Source: Spirodela intermedia | Taxonomy: Eukaryota > Streptophyta > Magnoliopsida > Alismatales > Araceae | Direction: 5' to 3' | DNA length: 64,000 bases | Assembly: GCA_902729315.2 (NCBI GenBank) | Contig: LR746270.1 | Coordinates: 1,476,501-1,540,500 of the forward strand | In this document: piece after piece, positions 48,983 to 59,379 of the stretch | Position numbering within the stretch: position 1 is the first letter of the stretch | Layout: every line of letters starts with the position of its first letter | Made by a program: the position numbers and the translations under genes | Notes under the pieces: model-generated | Told to the model about the DNA's origin: nothing | Database searches by the model: none | What the model saw: only the letters and a program-made list of their open reading frames with translations

Positions 48983-51162
48983 ATGGGAACCGCTATCAGT
49001 AGAGCAGCAAGCGGAATTGGTACTATCCTCGGCAACACTTTTCTGGCTCCCATCAAAACCATCTTGAGTGCATCGTGCGAGTATGCAACAGTTCGGACCT
49101 AACTCTTTTGTCTTATTTATCGTGGCTTTTATTCTCAGATTTCCTGCCTATCGTTTATTTGGTAAAATCTAGGCGCATTGTTGACTGTAGATTCCCTGTG
49201 ACAGCACGTAGCTCAGCTCATTACTCCGTTGTCAACCGAGTTTAGATATTTTGGTGGTTTGCCGATGATTTAGGCTAAATCTCGGCATGACTTATCAATC
49301 ATTTCGCAGTATTTGTCAGGGATTCGGTGTCACCGGGACCCGAGTTGACTTTTAGACCAGTATGAACAAGAACGTCGAGTTATCGCATAGCTTAGATGTT
49401 ATGAGTTTTTTTCCCTTCAGAAAATAGGTATAATGTTAGATTAAACAGCACTCGTAGACATTCTCTGAATCACTGCGTCTCCTCACTGCTAAGCCTCTAC
49501 AGGCATTGGAAACTGCAGGCTCCCCATTTCTTCTTCCCAAGAAAGAAGTGCTCTGCTCATGTTTAGCGCTTCTCCCCTCAAAAATTCCCAATGGGGAGGG
49601 GGCAGAGGCATGATAAATAATTGAGTGAACAGTAGAAATGGTTGCCATAAATGGCATTTTCTTCCTTCAAGAAAAGAACAATCCATTCTTCCGCATCTGA
49701 TCAAGGCCTCTGTATCTTATAGGGTACGCTCCAATATCTACCCTTGAGCACTGCCAAGGGGAACAACAGTTCACCTAGTGGCTGCCAGCTCAAAGCGCAT
49801 CATACAAGACTATTTCCTAGAAACAATTTAGCTCATGTGCGGCGATGCATTAATGTACCGACATAAATATTCCCCTGGATCTGCCCTTCTAGTGAGCATT
49901 AGTTTACTGGATATGTTTAGCATAGATTCATATTTAGGGGTTTTCTTAGTGACCTGAACCACGTAGTTTGTCCCTCCCGTGGAGGCAATGTTGGCAGAAA
50001 GTCCTATCACGGCCTTTGCTAATGTCTTTGAATCCTCCAGCGGATTTAGATGGCCCCAATTGGAAGGAGACAAAGAGAGTTATTGTGCTTCATTTGTGCT
50101 GGCCGGAATATTTTTATTAATAAATCACTTTCTTGTTTAATCTATGTTTTATTATATTTCCTGGTACCTTTTAATATGAACACGGACGCTCTGATGTGTC
50201 TTGGAAGATTGTTTGCGCCACTGTGGCAATTATTCTCGGCGAACGGATCTGGAATAACAATTTTTTGTCATCTTTACGAGGCCAGGGGTGTTTGCTCAGG
50301 AACATGGGACGTGATCTGTTTCATCGAGCATCTGTGTATATCCGATATGCTGAAATTGCTGATGGTTTTGTTGATTGCATATCTAAGTAAGTGTTCTGAC
50401 CTTGGCCCGAGTCTATCAGCAACCCCATAGTCAACCACGGTCCTCAGTGAAGGGTCAGCTCTCGCTGCCCATCCGTTTCCTAGAGTTTGAGATGGAATGC
50501 TTCCGCCAATGCAAAAATTGTTGACAAACCCTCGGATTTCAGCTATCCTTTTGACTTTCAGACAGGTTTCAATATCCCCAGGAAACCTATGATGTGATCC
50601 TCGTAGCATATCTGGATCATCTACTCATTTTCTTTCAGTTTCATGGTTGCCGAGAACTCTACGAGCAAGTTCTATCATTCCGCAGCCTTCTAAACTAGAA
50701 TCTCGCCTATGTGCAGCTCTTTTCTTCATCTACCTCCTGTTCAAGGTGGGAATCGTCCAATGTATTGGGAAAAACCTCTGCAAGATGTCATGGGCAGCGT
50801 GTGAAACATACTGGTCAGCGCTAGGAGGCATCACCTGTTTCCTGTGGCACAAGCTGAAGGACACCAAGAGGGTCTACCACCGCCGCCGCCGCCGCCGCCG
50901 CCGCCTTCACGACGTTGAAGACGGATACAGCTCCGGCGAGGACGGCGACATGTGGGACTCAAGGATTATGAGCGAGAGGGAATCAACCAGGGAAAAGAAG
51001 AGAGCCCAAGTGAGAAGGAGGAGGAGGAAGTCTCTGCAACCCAAGAGCCAGCGGTGGAAGATGAGGAGATACGCAAGGAAGAGTCGCCGCCACAGTCTGG
51101 CCTCGAGGAAGCAGCTCCGGCAGAGGAGCAGGAAGCTATTCAGGAGGGGGAGGATCAGATAG
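48983..51162 (+). CDS. conserved-looking plant membrane protein, putatively N-myristoylated, function unknown
   Basis: Three exons, 48983-49080, 50286-50386 and 50717-51162, with phases 2 and 1 matching, give 214 residues. The start MGTAISRA fits the N-myristoylation pattern (Gly2, Ser6). A Cys/Trp-rich part follows (CEGVCSGTWDVICFIEHLC), then a long hydrophobic segment across exons 2/3 (about residues 52-75, LKLLMVLLIAY joined to LFFIYLLFKVGI), a second Cys-rich block (QCIGKNLCKMSWAACETYW...CFLWHKLK), and a very basic tail with an eight-Arg tract from a (CGC)n repeat at about 50879-50907, then DVEDGYSSGEDGD. I recall similar uncharacterised plant proteins with the same Cys/Trp pattern but no assigned function. 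The splice junctions restore a continuous hydrophobic segment, supporting the model. The last 65 residues are low-complexity basic and less certain. Confidence 0.72.
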
Positions 51163-52470
51163 TCCACCGGATCGAACGCACGGCGGGTGGTCTCAACGCG
51201 GCACCGCCCCATCCTTCTCTGCCGTCGCTGTCGGCACGGCCCGCCGACCGCGACGGCGCGGGCGCCCGCGGGGCCCGCCGGCACGCGGCGCCAAATCTGG
51301 CCGACGCGCCGAAGTGGTGGCGCAGGCGAAATGGCTGACAGACGAGAGCAGAGTATGGACGCGAATCTCTGTCTCTCTCTCTCTCTCTCCCCGGTAATAA
51401 TCGTCCGTCGTAAAAATGCAAGTATTCTCCGCTCGTCTCGTCTCTGGGGTGACAATGTGCGGATGCTGAATTGACTTTTTTCCCATCTGGAGCTATTTTC
51501 GGTAAAATATCCCGGATCTGGGTACCTGCCGACAAAGGGAGAATCTTTCTCCCCCTCCTCTACTGCCCGATTTCCGCGCCAGAGACGGCCGGGTGGTTTC
51601 CTCTTGACCCATGTTCGCATTTGGGTCGGAGAAGGAAGATGAGATCGTCGTGAGCGAGTCAAACATGCCCGTGAATGAAGGCCCCACGTACAGGGCTTTC
51701 TTCTCACGAGGCCGAGTCAACGCCGCATTGAATTCTACCCCAAGACGACTTGTTCCTTAGTTTCATCGGCAGAGGAGATTATTAACGTCGTCATAAACTA
51801 GGACGAGAAACGCGCCCCCACCCTTGCCCCCCCTCCCACCCACCTGGTTCATTCATTATTCCCACTCCACACAACCGAAGCAATCCAGAGGCAGGTGAAA
51901 ACAGACGAGAAGAACGACCGAGGGTGGCGGGTGGGAGGAGGAAGACGATGGAAACAGATGGAGGGGCTGACTCTTCTACAGATCGTATCCTCTTCTCCAG
52001 CTATGCTACAAATCCCGGTTCCGAAGTCAACCCGGAGCTTCCCCGATGTGATCGCCGCCTTCTCTGAGGGGATGGGGCTTGCAGACTTGTGAAGAGATGA
52101 AAGCCCGACTTCACACGCCTGCGTGTTTCTGGGAGAGACGGAGGACGCTCCCGTTGGAGGCTCGTTCTGCCTCCGAACTTCACCGAGAGCTTCCCGGGGG
52201 ATCGATCTCCTGCAGTGACGATGACCGCCCGGTAGCAGAAGCAAACCCTAATCGCTTCTCCCTCCCCCGGCCCACGAATGACAGGCGAGGAAGGAAGAAA
52301 AAGAGGAGAGAAGATCTACCTGTAAAGTGGGAGATGGTGTAGAAAGAAGACCCTAGCTACCCTTTCCAGTCGAGGAGATCTGCCTCGTCGGATGCCCCCG
52401 ACCTCGGGGGAAAGGAAAACCTAACTCTAACACAAACCCTAAACCTCTGGTAAGCCCGAGCTTTGGCCCA
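51163..52470. other. region between the converging 48983 gene and TCP gene
   Basis: Holds the two 3' UTRs, a (CT)n run at 51368-51391, a telo-box-like AAACCCTA near 52243-52250 and AAACCCTAAA at 52434-52443. The telo-boxes would be unusual in 3' flanks and may mark an unrecognised transcript start, but no convincing protein frame is visible. Confidence 0.4.
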
Positions 52471-53328
52471 TCAATGCGGTCTCTCTTCTCGCCTCCCGCT
52501 TATGGCGGCCGCTGGGGGGGTCGACAAGGACGCCAGCAGGTTGAGATTCCCCTGTGTCATCGACAGGTAGTTTCCCACTCTCACCGCAGAAGCCTCCTCT
52601 CCCTGGTGCGTCGCCGCAAACCTCCCCGTCACTGCAGCCGCCGCCGCTGCCGCTGCTCTTTGCGGCATCATGATATCCGGCGTCGCGAAGCTCCACATCT
52701 GTCCGTACTCGGAAGCCCTTGCAGGCACCGCCCAGAAGCTCCCCGCTGCGCCAATTCCCATGCCAAAGCTTCCTCCTCCTCCGCCGCCGCCGGCGTTGTC
52801 CTCCTTGTCTGGTTCGTCGCCCACGCGGAGGCGCTTCCCGAGGATGAACGGCGCCGGCAGAGCCTGTGGCAGGTGGCGAGGGTGAGCGTTGCCTAGCTTG
52901 TTGTCGAAGGAGGAGAAGGTCGACGCTGAGGAGGACGAGGAGGGATGGCAGTTCTGATTATTCGTCTGAGACGCAGCAGCAGAGACTGTGGAGAAGGACG
53001 CCGGTGTGCTACCCGACCCGGTGGCGGCGATGATGGAGGGCTCCGCTTGCCGGAGCAGCCACTCGATGGTCTGGCCATCGGACTTGTGCCCCAGTTCGCG
53101 GGTGAGCTGGAAGACGCGGGCGGCGCAGATGATCGGCATACGGATCCGGCGGCCCCTCCCGTCGACCTTGCTGTGCCGATCCCTCGCCGGCGGCTTCTTC
53201 GCCACCGCCGCCGCTCCCCCGTTGTTTCCCTGCTGCCCCGTCTCTCCGCCATCTCCCTGGTAATGCTGCTGCTGAAGCTGGGCCGAGTCCGTGAAGGCGA
53301 AGCCGACGCCATGCGCTCCTCCTTCCAT
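52471..53328 (-). CDS. class I TCP transcription factor (TCP7/TCP21-like)
   Basis: A 285-residue intronless protein. The class I (PCF) TCP domain spans about residues 47-105: basic region [17 protein letters not shown], then the helix-loop-helix with [18 protein letters not shown], ending EPSIIAATG. The four-residue gap in the basic region relative to class II marks it as class I. The C-terminus carries [18 protein letters not shown], a motif I associate with TCP7/TCP21-type members. Low-complexity segments include polyglycine and an eight-alanine run. Class I TCPs bind GGNCCCAC/site II elements and regulate growth, cell-cycle and ribosomal protein genes. Its own upstream DNA has GGCCCCAC at 53614-53621. 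The 5' leader includes a CAAG/GA microsatellite. Confidence 0.92.
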   Translation of the reverse strand: MEGGAHGVGFAFTDSAQLQQQHYQGDGGETGQQGNNGGAAAVAKKPPARDRHSKVDGRGRRIRMPIICAARVFQLTRELGHKSDGQTIEWLLRQAEPSIIAATGSGSTPASFSTVSAAASQTNNQNCHPSSSSSASTFSSFDNKLGNAHPRHLPQALPAPFILGKRLRVGDEPDKEDNAGGGGGGGSFGMGIGAAGSFWAVPARASEYGQMWSFATPDIMMPQRAAAAAAAAVTGRFAATHQGEEASAVRVGNYLSMTQGNLNLLASLSTPPAAAISGRREERPH

Positions 53329-53377
53329 GATCGTCCTTCCTCACGTGAAGGAATTACACTTCACGTAGCCAAAGCCA

Positions 53378-53424
53378 GCAAGCAAGCAAGCAAGCAAGAG
53401 AGAGAGAGAGAGAGAGAGAGAGAG
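53378..53424. repeat. (AAGC)n plus (GA)n compound microsatellite in TCP leader
   Basis: Four-base CAAG repeats followed by about 13 GA units, 50-96 bp upstream of the TCP start codon; on the sense strand it reads CT then CTTG. Confidence 0.95.
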
Positions 53425-53613
53425 CGGAGATGGAGGACGGGGATGAGAGAAGGAGGAGGGTTTTTGTGAGGAAGAGGGAGAGGGAGAGGGAGAAGGAAGA
53501 GGCTAATCATTGAGCAGCAGGAGGGGGTGGAGACAGACGGAACGGAGCACACATGTGGCCGTTGGGCCCCATACTTTCGCTGATCTCACACGCCACGTAG
53601 TACAGTGGCATCC

Positions 53614-53621
53614 GGCCCCAC
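53614..53621 (-). promoter_or_regulatory. GGCCCCAC, class I TCP consensus site upstream of the TCP gene
   Basis: Exact match to GGNCCCAC, 286 bp upstream of the TCP start codon. A second match in reverse orientation (GTGGGGCC) lies at 54106-54113. Suggests possible autoregulation; binding is not shown. Confidence 0.45.
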
Positions 53622-54609
53622 GCGCCTCCTCCTCTTCCCCAAAAGCCCACCCTCCTCCCACATATTCACGAAAATATCCCTCCCTATCTCTCTCTCTTCC
53701 ATGAAGCCGTTGCACGGAATCCGAACCGAATCCCTCCGACCGATCTACAGATTCCAAAAAGTATTTTCACCACCCCCCCCGTTAAATTTTAAAAAAAACA
53801 AAATCAACACCCCAAAACTAAATAAACAATAAATATTTATTAATGTTATTTTAAAACATTTTCTCTCACCATTCGGTGGTCATCTGGGTGGGGATGGCTG
53901 GCGGCGGCCCAATGTCAACCACCACCCACAGCCCCTCTTCTTCCAAGTCGTGATCTACAGATTCTTCATATCTACTTATCTACATTATATTGTAAATATA
54001 TATCTATATATATATATATAGAGAGAGAGAGGGAGAGAGAGAGAGAGAGAGAGAGATGGAGGGGGGGATTGGTGGGTAGGAACCCTACTAAATTCGGAAT
54101 CGTATGTGGGGCCCAGAGGACTGACTGACTGACTGACTGACTGACTGCTCGCGGCAGCAGGAGGCGGCAGACTCTGTGGAGCAGAGAGGTATTTAACAGC
54201 GGGGAACGGACGGACGGAGCGCGTGCGCAGCAGTGCGGGACGTACACGTGTTGACCTCGCAAGCGAGTACACGTGCCCAGTCGACGCGATTGAGCGGGCC
54301 CGCTCGGAGAGGAAAGTTGGGCTGTTGCAGCGGGAAAGCCCATGGACTGCGGTGGATGGTGGAGGCCATTCCCAACCTCGCGATGACAGCCCAGTCCGGT
54401 TTTTCCACTATTGGGCCTACAGTGAAGCTCCAAAAAGAAAAGTGACCCACTCTATACCCCGGGTATGATCGAGCCGGCCCAAAAAACCCAAAACCCCATC
54501 TCTCTCTCTCTCTCTCTCTCTCTCTTGGTATAATTGGCCTTTACGGGAAAAGGTATGGGTCCTGCCCTCACTTCAAGATTCATTTCTCTCTCTCCCGACT
54601 CTTGTAGGG

Positions 54610-54655
<46 letters not shown>

Positions 54656-54683
54656 TCATGCAGTGTAATGAACAAAAGTTAGT
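53622..54683. other. TCP promoter and EAPP 3' flank
   Basis: No gene. Contains (TA)n/(GA)n around 54000-54057, a (GACT)7 run at 54119-54147, (CT)n at 54502-54525, (GA)n at 54609-54652, and several TGGGC/GCCCA site II-type motifs in 54297-54480. The EAPP 3' UTR lies just below 54684. Confidence 0.5.
54119..54147. repeat. (GACT)7 tetranucleotide microsatellite
   Basis: Seven perfect tetranucleotide units, useful as a polymorphic marker. It lies upstream of the TCP gene. Confidence 0.95.
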
Positions 54684-57442
54684 TCAGGAGTAACTGGGGA
54701 GTACGTTGAAGAGGTGATAAACCTGGTCGCCGTCGAGAACTCCGACTTCGGTGGAGCACACCGAGCAGCAAACCGGCCGGAAGATCTCGCCGCCGCCTCC
54801 GGGATTCTCGGGGTCGCCGTCTCTGGCTCCGCGGGATCTCGGCCTCATCTGCCTCCTGGCTCCCTGCCTCAGGACCTCATTCATCTTGACCTCACAGTTG
54901 AGCACGAACATCGCCCTGTACTGGGTCACGTACTTCTCGTGCCTCCAGAAAATTTGGAAGGCAATCAGAAAATCTTCCAAAAAATTTCCCCCATTATTTT
55001 GGAAACCCACCTCAGATTTTTCGACAATTACTGCAAACTATGATTTTCCTAGAAAGGAAATCACAGGAACATTCCAGATTTTATGGAAAAGTTTCAATTA
55101 ATCTGAGTGAAAGGTGCCGCAGAGGAAGATAAAATATGAAAAACATTATGGGAATACGTGGAGAGACGCGTGATTCATTTCTGATGATAAAGATGGGAAG
55201 AGAGAGGGGGAGGAGTACCTCTGGCAATCCAAGCACAGGGTGGTGAAGCAAGCAGGGCAACTGAGGAGAGCATCGGAGGTGCGGCCTTTCCTTCTCTGCT
55301 GGACCCATTTCTCATCCTTTTCGTCTAGATCAGAATCGTAAAACTCTGGCTTGATCGAGTAGTCTACTTCGTCGTCACTTGACACTGCGGGATAAATAAA
55401 TAAATAAATAAATAAAACAAAAACAGTAGATTGGAGCGGGTGACGGCAAGACTCGATTCATCATGTAAGCTTCACATGTTCTGACTTTTATAAGTTCGTA
55501 TCGCCTGTGAAGATCTAGGAGCAGCCGCAACTAGTTTTCTCAGTCTGAATGCATGATCTGACACAACAGTCCTTGAGTTATGTTCTCTCTGTTCACCCAT
55601 GGTCAAAAACCATCTTACTCTCTTTGCATCAACTCTGTTCAGTTGTGCAAACAATTGGGTGAACCTCACCCTCCTTTCGAAATCTTCACAGGATATGTAT
55701 TTGTTGAGCATAAGAAACTTTGTTGGAATTGATTTCCCATGCTTTCCAAACTCATCTGTGAGGTATTTTCACTTCCTGGCGCATAACATTTGCCCCAGGC
55801 AAGCCAATTTTTTCCTTCATCTCCACACTCTTTTTTTTTTTTCCTCTCTCTTGCTGCTCTTTTCAGCGGCTTTCCACGCTGCATGTCAGGCACAGTCGCC
55901 AGTAGGTCGGTCATACAAAATCTTTAGAGGTCTCGAGGGAGGGCCACTTATATGGCTAACTAGTAGAGTTCACATGGAGGAATCACAATCCCCTCAAAAA
56001 TAACGCGCATGACGTATGCCAGCATAAACAAAGTATGATGTTTCCAAGCTTTCTAATGTCAGGGAAAATAGAGAAATGGGGCAGGAAAAAAAATAGATTC
56101 ATCACTAAACATAGGAAAAATAGAGAAATAGTACATACCGATTTCTTGTTCGACAAAAGATGTTGACTCTGGTACATCATCCTCTCCGACGACTTTTATT
56201 TTCTCATCATGATTCCAATGACCTGTACCATAAATCGGGACAAACGGTTCATAGGGAAGACTATTTTTTATTCCGTAATTTAATACAATACTAAATAATG
56301 ATAAATATCACAATGAAAATTCCTATGCAAGAAACTCATTTTTTATGGCAACCTGACACAATTATTAAGAGTTCTTGCATTTTAAGCATTTGTCGAAACA
56401 AAAAGATAAACTGACGATTGCAACAGCTAAGTGGATACATAAATCAGAAAAAAGTAGAGGTTGAGACACAAGGAAAACACTTGACAGAAAGCTATAGTGT
56501 CTGAATGAAGAATGCTCGACACGTAAGTTTATATCCAGTAGAAGAGGCGACAAAAAAATAAATCACCCAAATTAGGGTTCCTAATGATTCGATGATACAG
56601 ATTACGATCACATGAGAACTTTGCCAAAGAACTTCGGTACATGCTTCACCTGACGGCAAATATTTGCAGCAGAGACAGTCGTCCACATATTCTTCACTTG
56701 GTACATGAAGAAGATGATAACTACCTCGTTATATTCTTTCATCTCACATACAGAGCGCCAAATTTTATGCTCTCTGTGGCCACTATCCAGGCGCTTTCAG
56801 TATTTCCCTCAATCATGTTGCTTAATGGGCGTCCCTATCGTTTTCTTTTGTTGCTTTCGTCAAAACTATCTCAAAGGACTGATGCAGGCTACACAACTAT
56901 TTTGCTTCCTAACCACTACCTCTTTTCCCCCACATGCTGAGCCTCCCCTGAGAATGACACAACTGTGAATCTTCCAATTTTTTATGTTACGACCAACAAC
57001 ATGATTCGTGTTCCTTGTCTCGGATTGCCAGGATCAAGGTTGTAATAGTACTCATTCACTGAGCCATTGACTGAAGACAATTTCTCACGAATGAGAACAG
57101 AACTTTAGAAGTTCCATTAAACAAAAATAAAGAGAGAATCTCGCGCTGGACATCAGCTGCGATCCTAAGAGTAGTTTAGGGCACTGTCCTCATCATTGTA
57201 TCATCCAAAATCGATCCTCGACGGCTTAACATGGGAACTAACATGAAGGAGGTCAGTCCAACCGACCAGTAGCCCTACCAAACAGTAGGCGATGGCACTC
57301 CTGAGAAGTTGAATTGCTTCCCGCGGAAACCAGATAAACAAAAAGAAGATACGACAATCTTACTTCTCCCATTTCCGCTGGCCACTGGCTTCGGGTCGGC
57401 AGCCATGGTGCTCTCCTCCCCTGAGCCCCTGTCCCCCGCCAT
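54684..57442 (-). CDS. E2F-associated phosphoprotein (EAPP) homologue
   Basis: Four exons, 57442-57364, 56222-56139, 55384-55219 and 54942-54684, phases consistent, 195 residues. The second half matches animal EAPP: EKWVQQRRKGR, DALLSCPACFTTLCLDCQRHEKY, TQYRAMFVLNCEV, then CCSVCSTEVGVLDGDQVYHLFNVLPSYS. Paired Cys-x2-Cys motifs suggest zinc binding. Human EAPP is nuclear, binds activating E2Fs and influences the G1/S transition; the plant role is untested as far as I know. The N-terminal half is much shorter than in animals but keeps acidic stretches (SSDDEVDYSIKPEFYDSDLDEKDEKW). The start may be 57442 or the downstream in-frame ATG at 57406, which has a stronger context (accATGG). It diverges from the RING gene with 816 bp between start codons. 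Confidence 0.85.
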
Positions 57443-58257
57443 CGCCGCCTGACTGATCACGTGAAACCAGCTCACTGAATACGAGAGGGATCGGGCAGAG
57501 GAGGAATCCCGCCAGAGTCTTCGGGCAGGAAGATCCGCCGTTCTGAAGAAGAGAGAATGGGGGGACGTTTTTGACGGCCCAGATCACAACAACAGCTCTC
57601 TCTCTCTCTCTCTCCCGCTAGGGTGGAACTTTGAGGAGGTTAAGCTGACCGCTTCTCTTCGGAGGATGAATCACACCCTACTTTTCCATTAACTCAAATT
57701 ACGTTTAAATAAAAATATTAATTTATTTCGAGGATCCTTTAATTCGATATTTTTTCTATTTTTAAATATTTATAAGATATTATATGAGCTATTGTTATCT
57801 TCTTACCCCTCTCTCTCTCTCTCATGTGGTGGATTCTCTGCCCCAAGCCGTGGTCAACTGTCGGTCAACACGTGGTTGGCTGGTGGCCGAGAGGGCGTTG
57901 TTTATGTGGGCCCAAGCCCTTTTCTTTGAAGAGGCCCAAAACTGGGTGAATTTGCAAGGCCCAGGGGCCCACTTCGTTGACACGCCCTTACCCTCGCCAC
58001 CAAGGCGGTTCTCCGTCGTTGGAAGTCGAAGTCAGTGCGCCACGTCGACAGGTGATCCAGCAGAGAGACGCGTACAGTAAAGCAAGTTCGTCGAAACGCG
58101 GCTTGGGGCCCATCTCTCTCGTCTCTGGTCCTGGGTTGTCATCTGCGGAGGATTTGGTATCTGGAGTCTCCATTCCATTCCATTCCATTCCAGGGCCGGA
58201 GGAAATCCCGTAGTCGCTATTCGAGTCTGCTCAGGCCCTCAGTTCCTTCTTGTGGGC
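57443..58257. promoter_or_regulatory. divergent promoter region between EAPP and RING genes
   Basis: An 815-bp head-to-head interval. It carries (CT)n runs at 57596-57616 and 57810-57823, site II/TCP-type motifs GTGGGCCC (57906-57913), GGCCCA (57932-57937), further GGCCCA-type matches at 57958-57971 and 58106-58112, and a (CATTC)n run at 58171-58190 just before the RING start. The middle (57660-57790) is AT-rich. The motif set is typical of plant housekeeping and cell-cycle promoters; shared regulation is inference. Confidence 0.5.
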
Positions 58258-59379
58258 ATGTCGTCCTCCGGAGTACAGGGCGGATTGGGCGGTGGTGGCG
58301 GCGCCGCCTCCGCCCAACGTTACTATTGCCACCAGTGCGATCGCACGGTGCGTCTGTCGCCGTCTCCGTCGTCCGATCTCGCTTGCCCCATCTGCCATGG
58401 GGGCTTCCTGGAGGAGCTCGAGACACCTCCTTTGGAACCAAACCCTAGCCCGTTCTTCTCCTTCCCAGAAACCTTTTCCTCGGGTATTCAGTTCCCCCTC
58501 TTGTTCCCCGCCCAGTCGTCAAGCGGTCCGATGGGCGCCACCGCCCTGAACATTGAAGACTTGCTCGGGGCTTTCTCTGGATTCGGGCCTCCTCGATCCT
58601 CCTTCGCTACTTCGGTCTCCGGTGACCTCGATCCCTTGAACACAACTGTCCAATTCGTTCAGAGCCGCCTCCAGGACCTGATAGCGGGGGGCGCCAACAT
58701 CCAGGTTGTGATTGAAAATCATCCCTCCGGTGATTTCCACTTTCCCAGAGGCGCTGTCAACGTTGGGGACTACTTTTTCGGCTCTGGGCTCGAGCAGCTT
58801 ATACAGCAACTCGCGGAGAACGACCCGAACCGCTATGGGACACCGCCAGCTTCAAAATCTGCCGTGGAGTCGCTTCCGACGATCAAAATCACGAAAGAGC
58901 TGCTTGTCTCAGATGAGGCGCAGTGTGCTGTGTGTAAAGACACATTCGAGGTCGGGGAAGACGCGATGCAAATGCCATGCAAACACTTATACCATGGGGA
59001 TTGCATTCTTCCGTGGCTTGAGCTTCATAACTCTTGCCCAGTTTGTAGGTATGAGTTACCGACAGATGATCCTGACTACGAGCAGAGGGCGAGGAACACT
59101 CCCCGCTCAGTGGAAAATTCAGTAGGCGCAAGTGGTAGCGATTCTGGCAGAGCTGATTCTGGGGTTGGCGCGACTGGGGAGGCGGATTCACCAGGAGCAA
59201 GAGCCGGGGAGAGGATTATGAGAATCTCTTTACCTTGGTCGATTCGGTCACTATTTGGGATAGGTAATTCTGGCATTGTTGGTGAGAATGGTGAAACAAG
59301 TTCTGACACTGATATGAATTCAAGTGCCAGAGGAGCTCGAGGATCAGGGTCTGATACCAGACAAGAGGATCTAGATTGA
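58258..59379 (+). CDS. RING-H2 E3 ubiquitin ligase with BCA2-type zinc ribbon (RING1-like)
   Basis: A 373-residue intronless protein. N-terminal zinc ribbon: Cys24, Cys27, Cys43 and Cys46 (YYCHQCD...CPICHGGF), the BCA2-type finger of plant RING1/RDUF-like ligases. Middle part is Ser/Pro/Phe-rich with few motifs. RING-H2 at about 223-266: CAVCKDTFEVGEDAMQMPCKHLYH, then SCPVCRYELP, all eight metal ligands present. A Ser/Gly/Asp-rich tail follows with a short basic-hydrophobic patch (RISLPWSIRSLFG). Expected to receive ubiquitin from an E2 and act in the cytosol or nucleus, often in stress responses in this family; substrate unknown. The start is the ATG at 58258, since no ATG lies at the earlier open-frame edge. 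3' AT-rich flank without a second exon. Confidence 0.9.
   Translation: MSSSGVQGGLGGGGGAASAQRYYCHQCDRTVRLSPSPSSDLACPICHGGFLEELETPPLEPNPSPFFSFPETFSSGIQFPLLFPAQSSSGPMGATALNIEDLLGAFSGFGPPRSSFATSVSGDLDPLNTTVQFVQSRLQDLIAGGANIQVVIENHPSGDFHFPRGAVNVGDYFFGSGLEQLIQQLAENDPNRYGTPPASKSAVESLPTIKITKELLVSDEAQCAVCKDTFEVGEDAMQMPCKHLYHGDCILPWLELHNSCPVCRYELPTDDPDYEQRARNTPRSVENSVGASGSDSGRADSGVGATGEADSPGARAGERIMRISLPWSIRSLFGIGNSGIVGENGETSSDTDMNSSARGARGSGSDTRQEDLD

Noticed and set aside
52945-53469. Plus-strand 174-codon frame
   Set aside because: Antisense to the TCP domain and running into the GA microsatellite, which gives an artificial Arg-Glu repeat.
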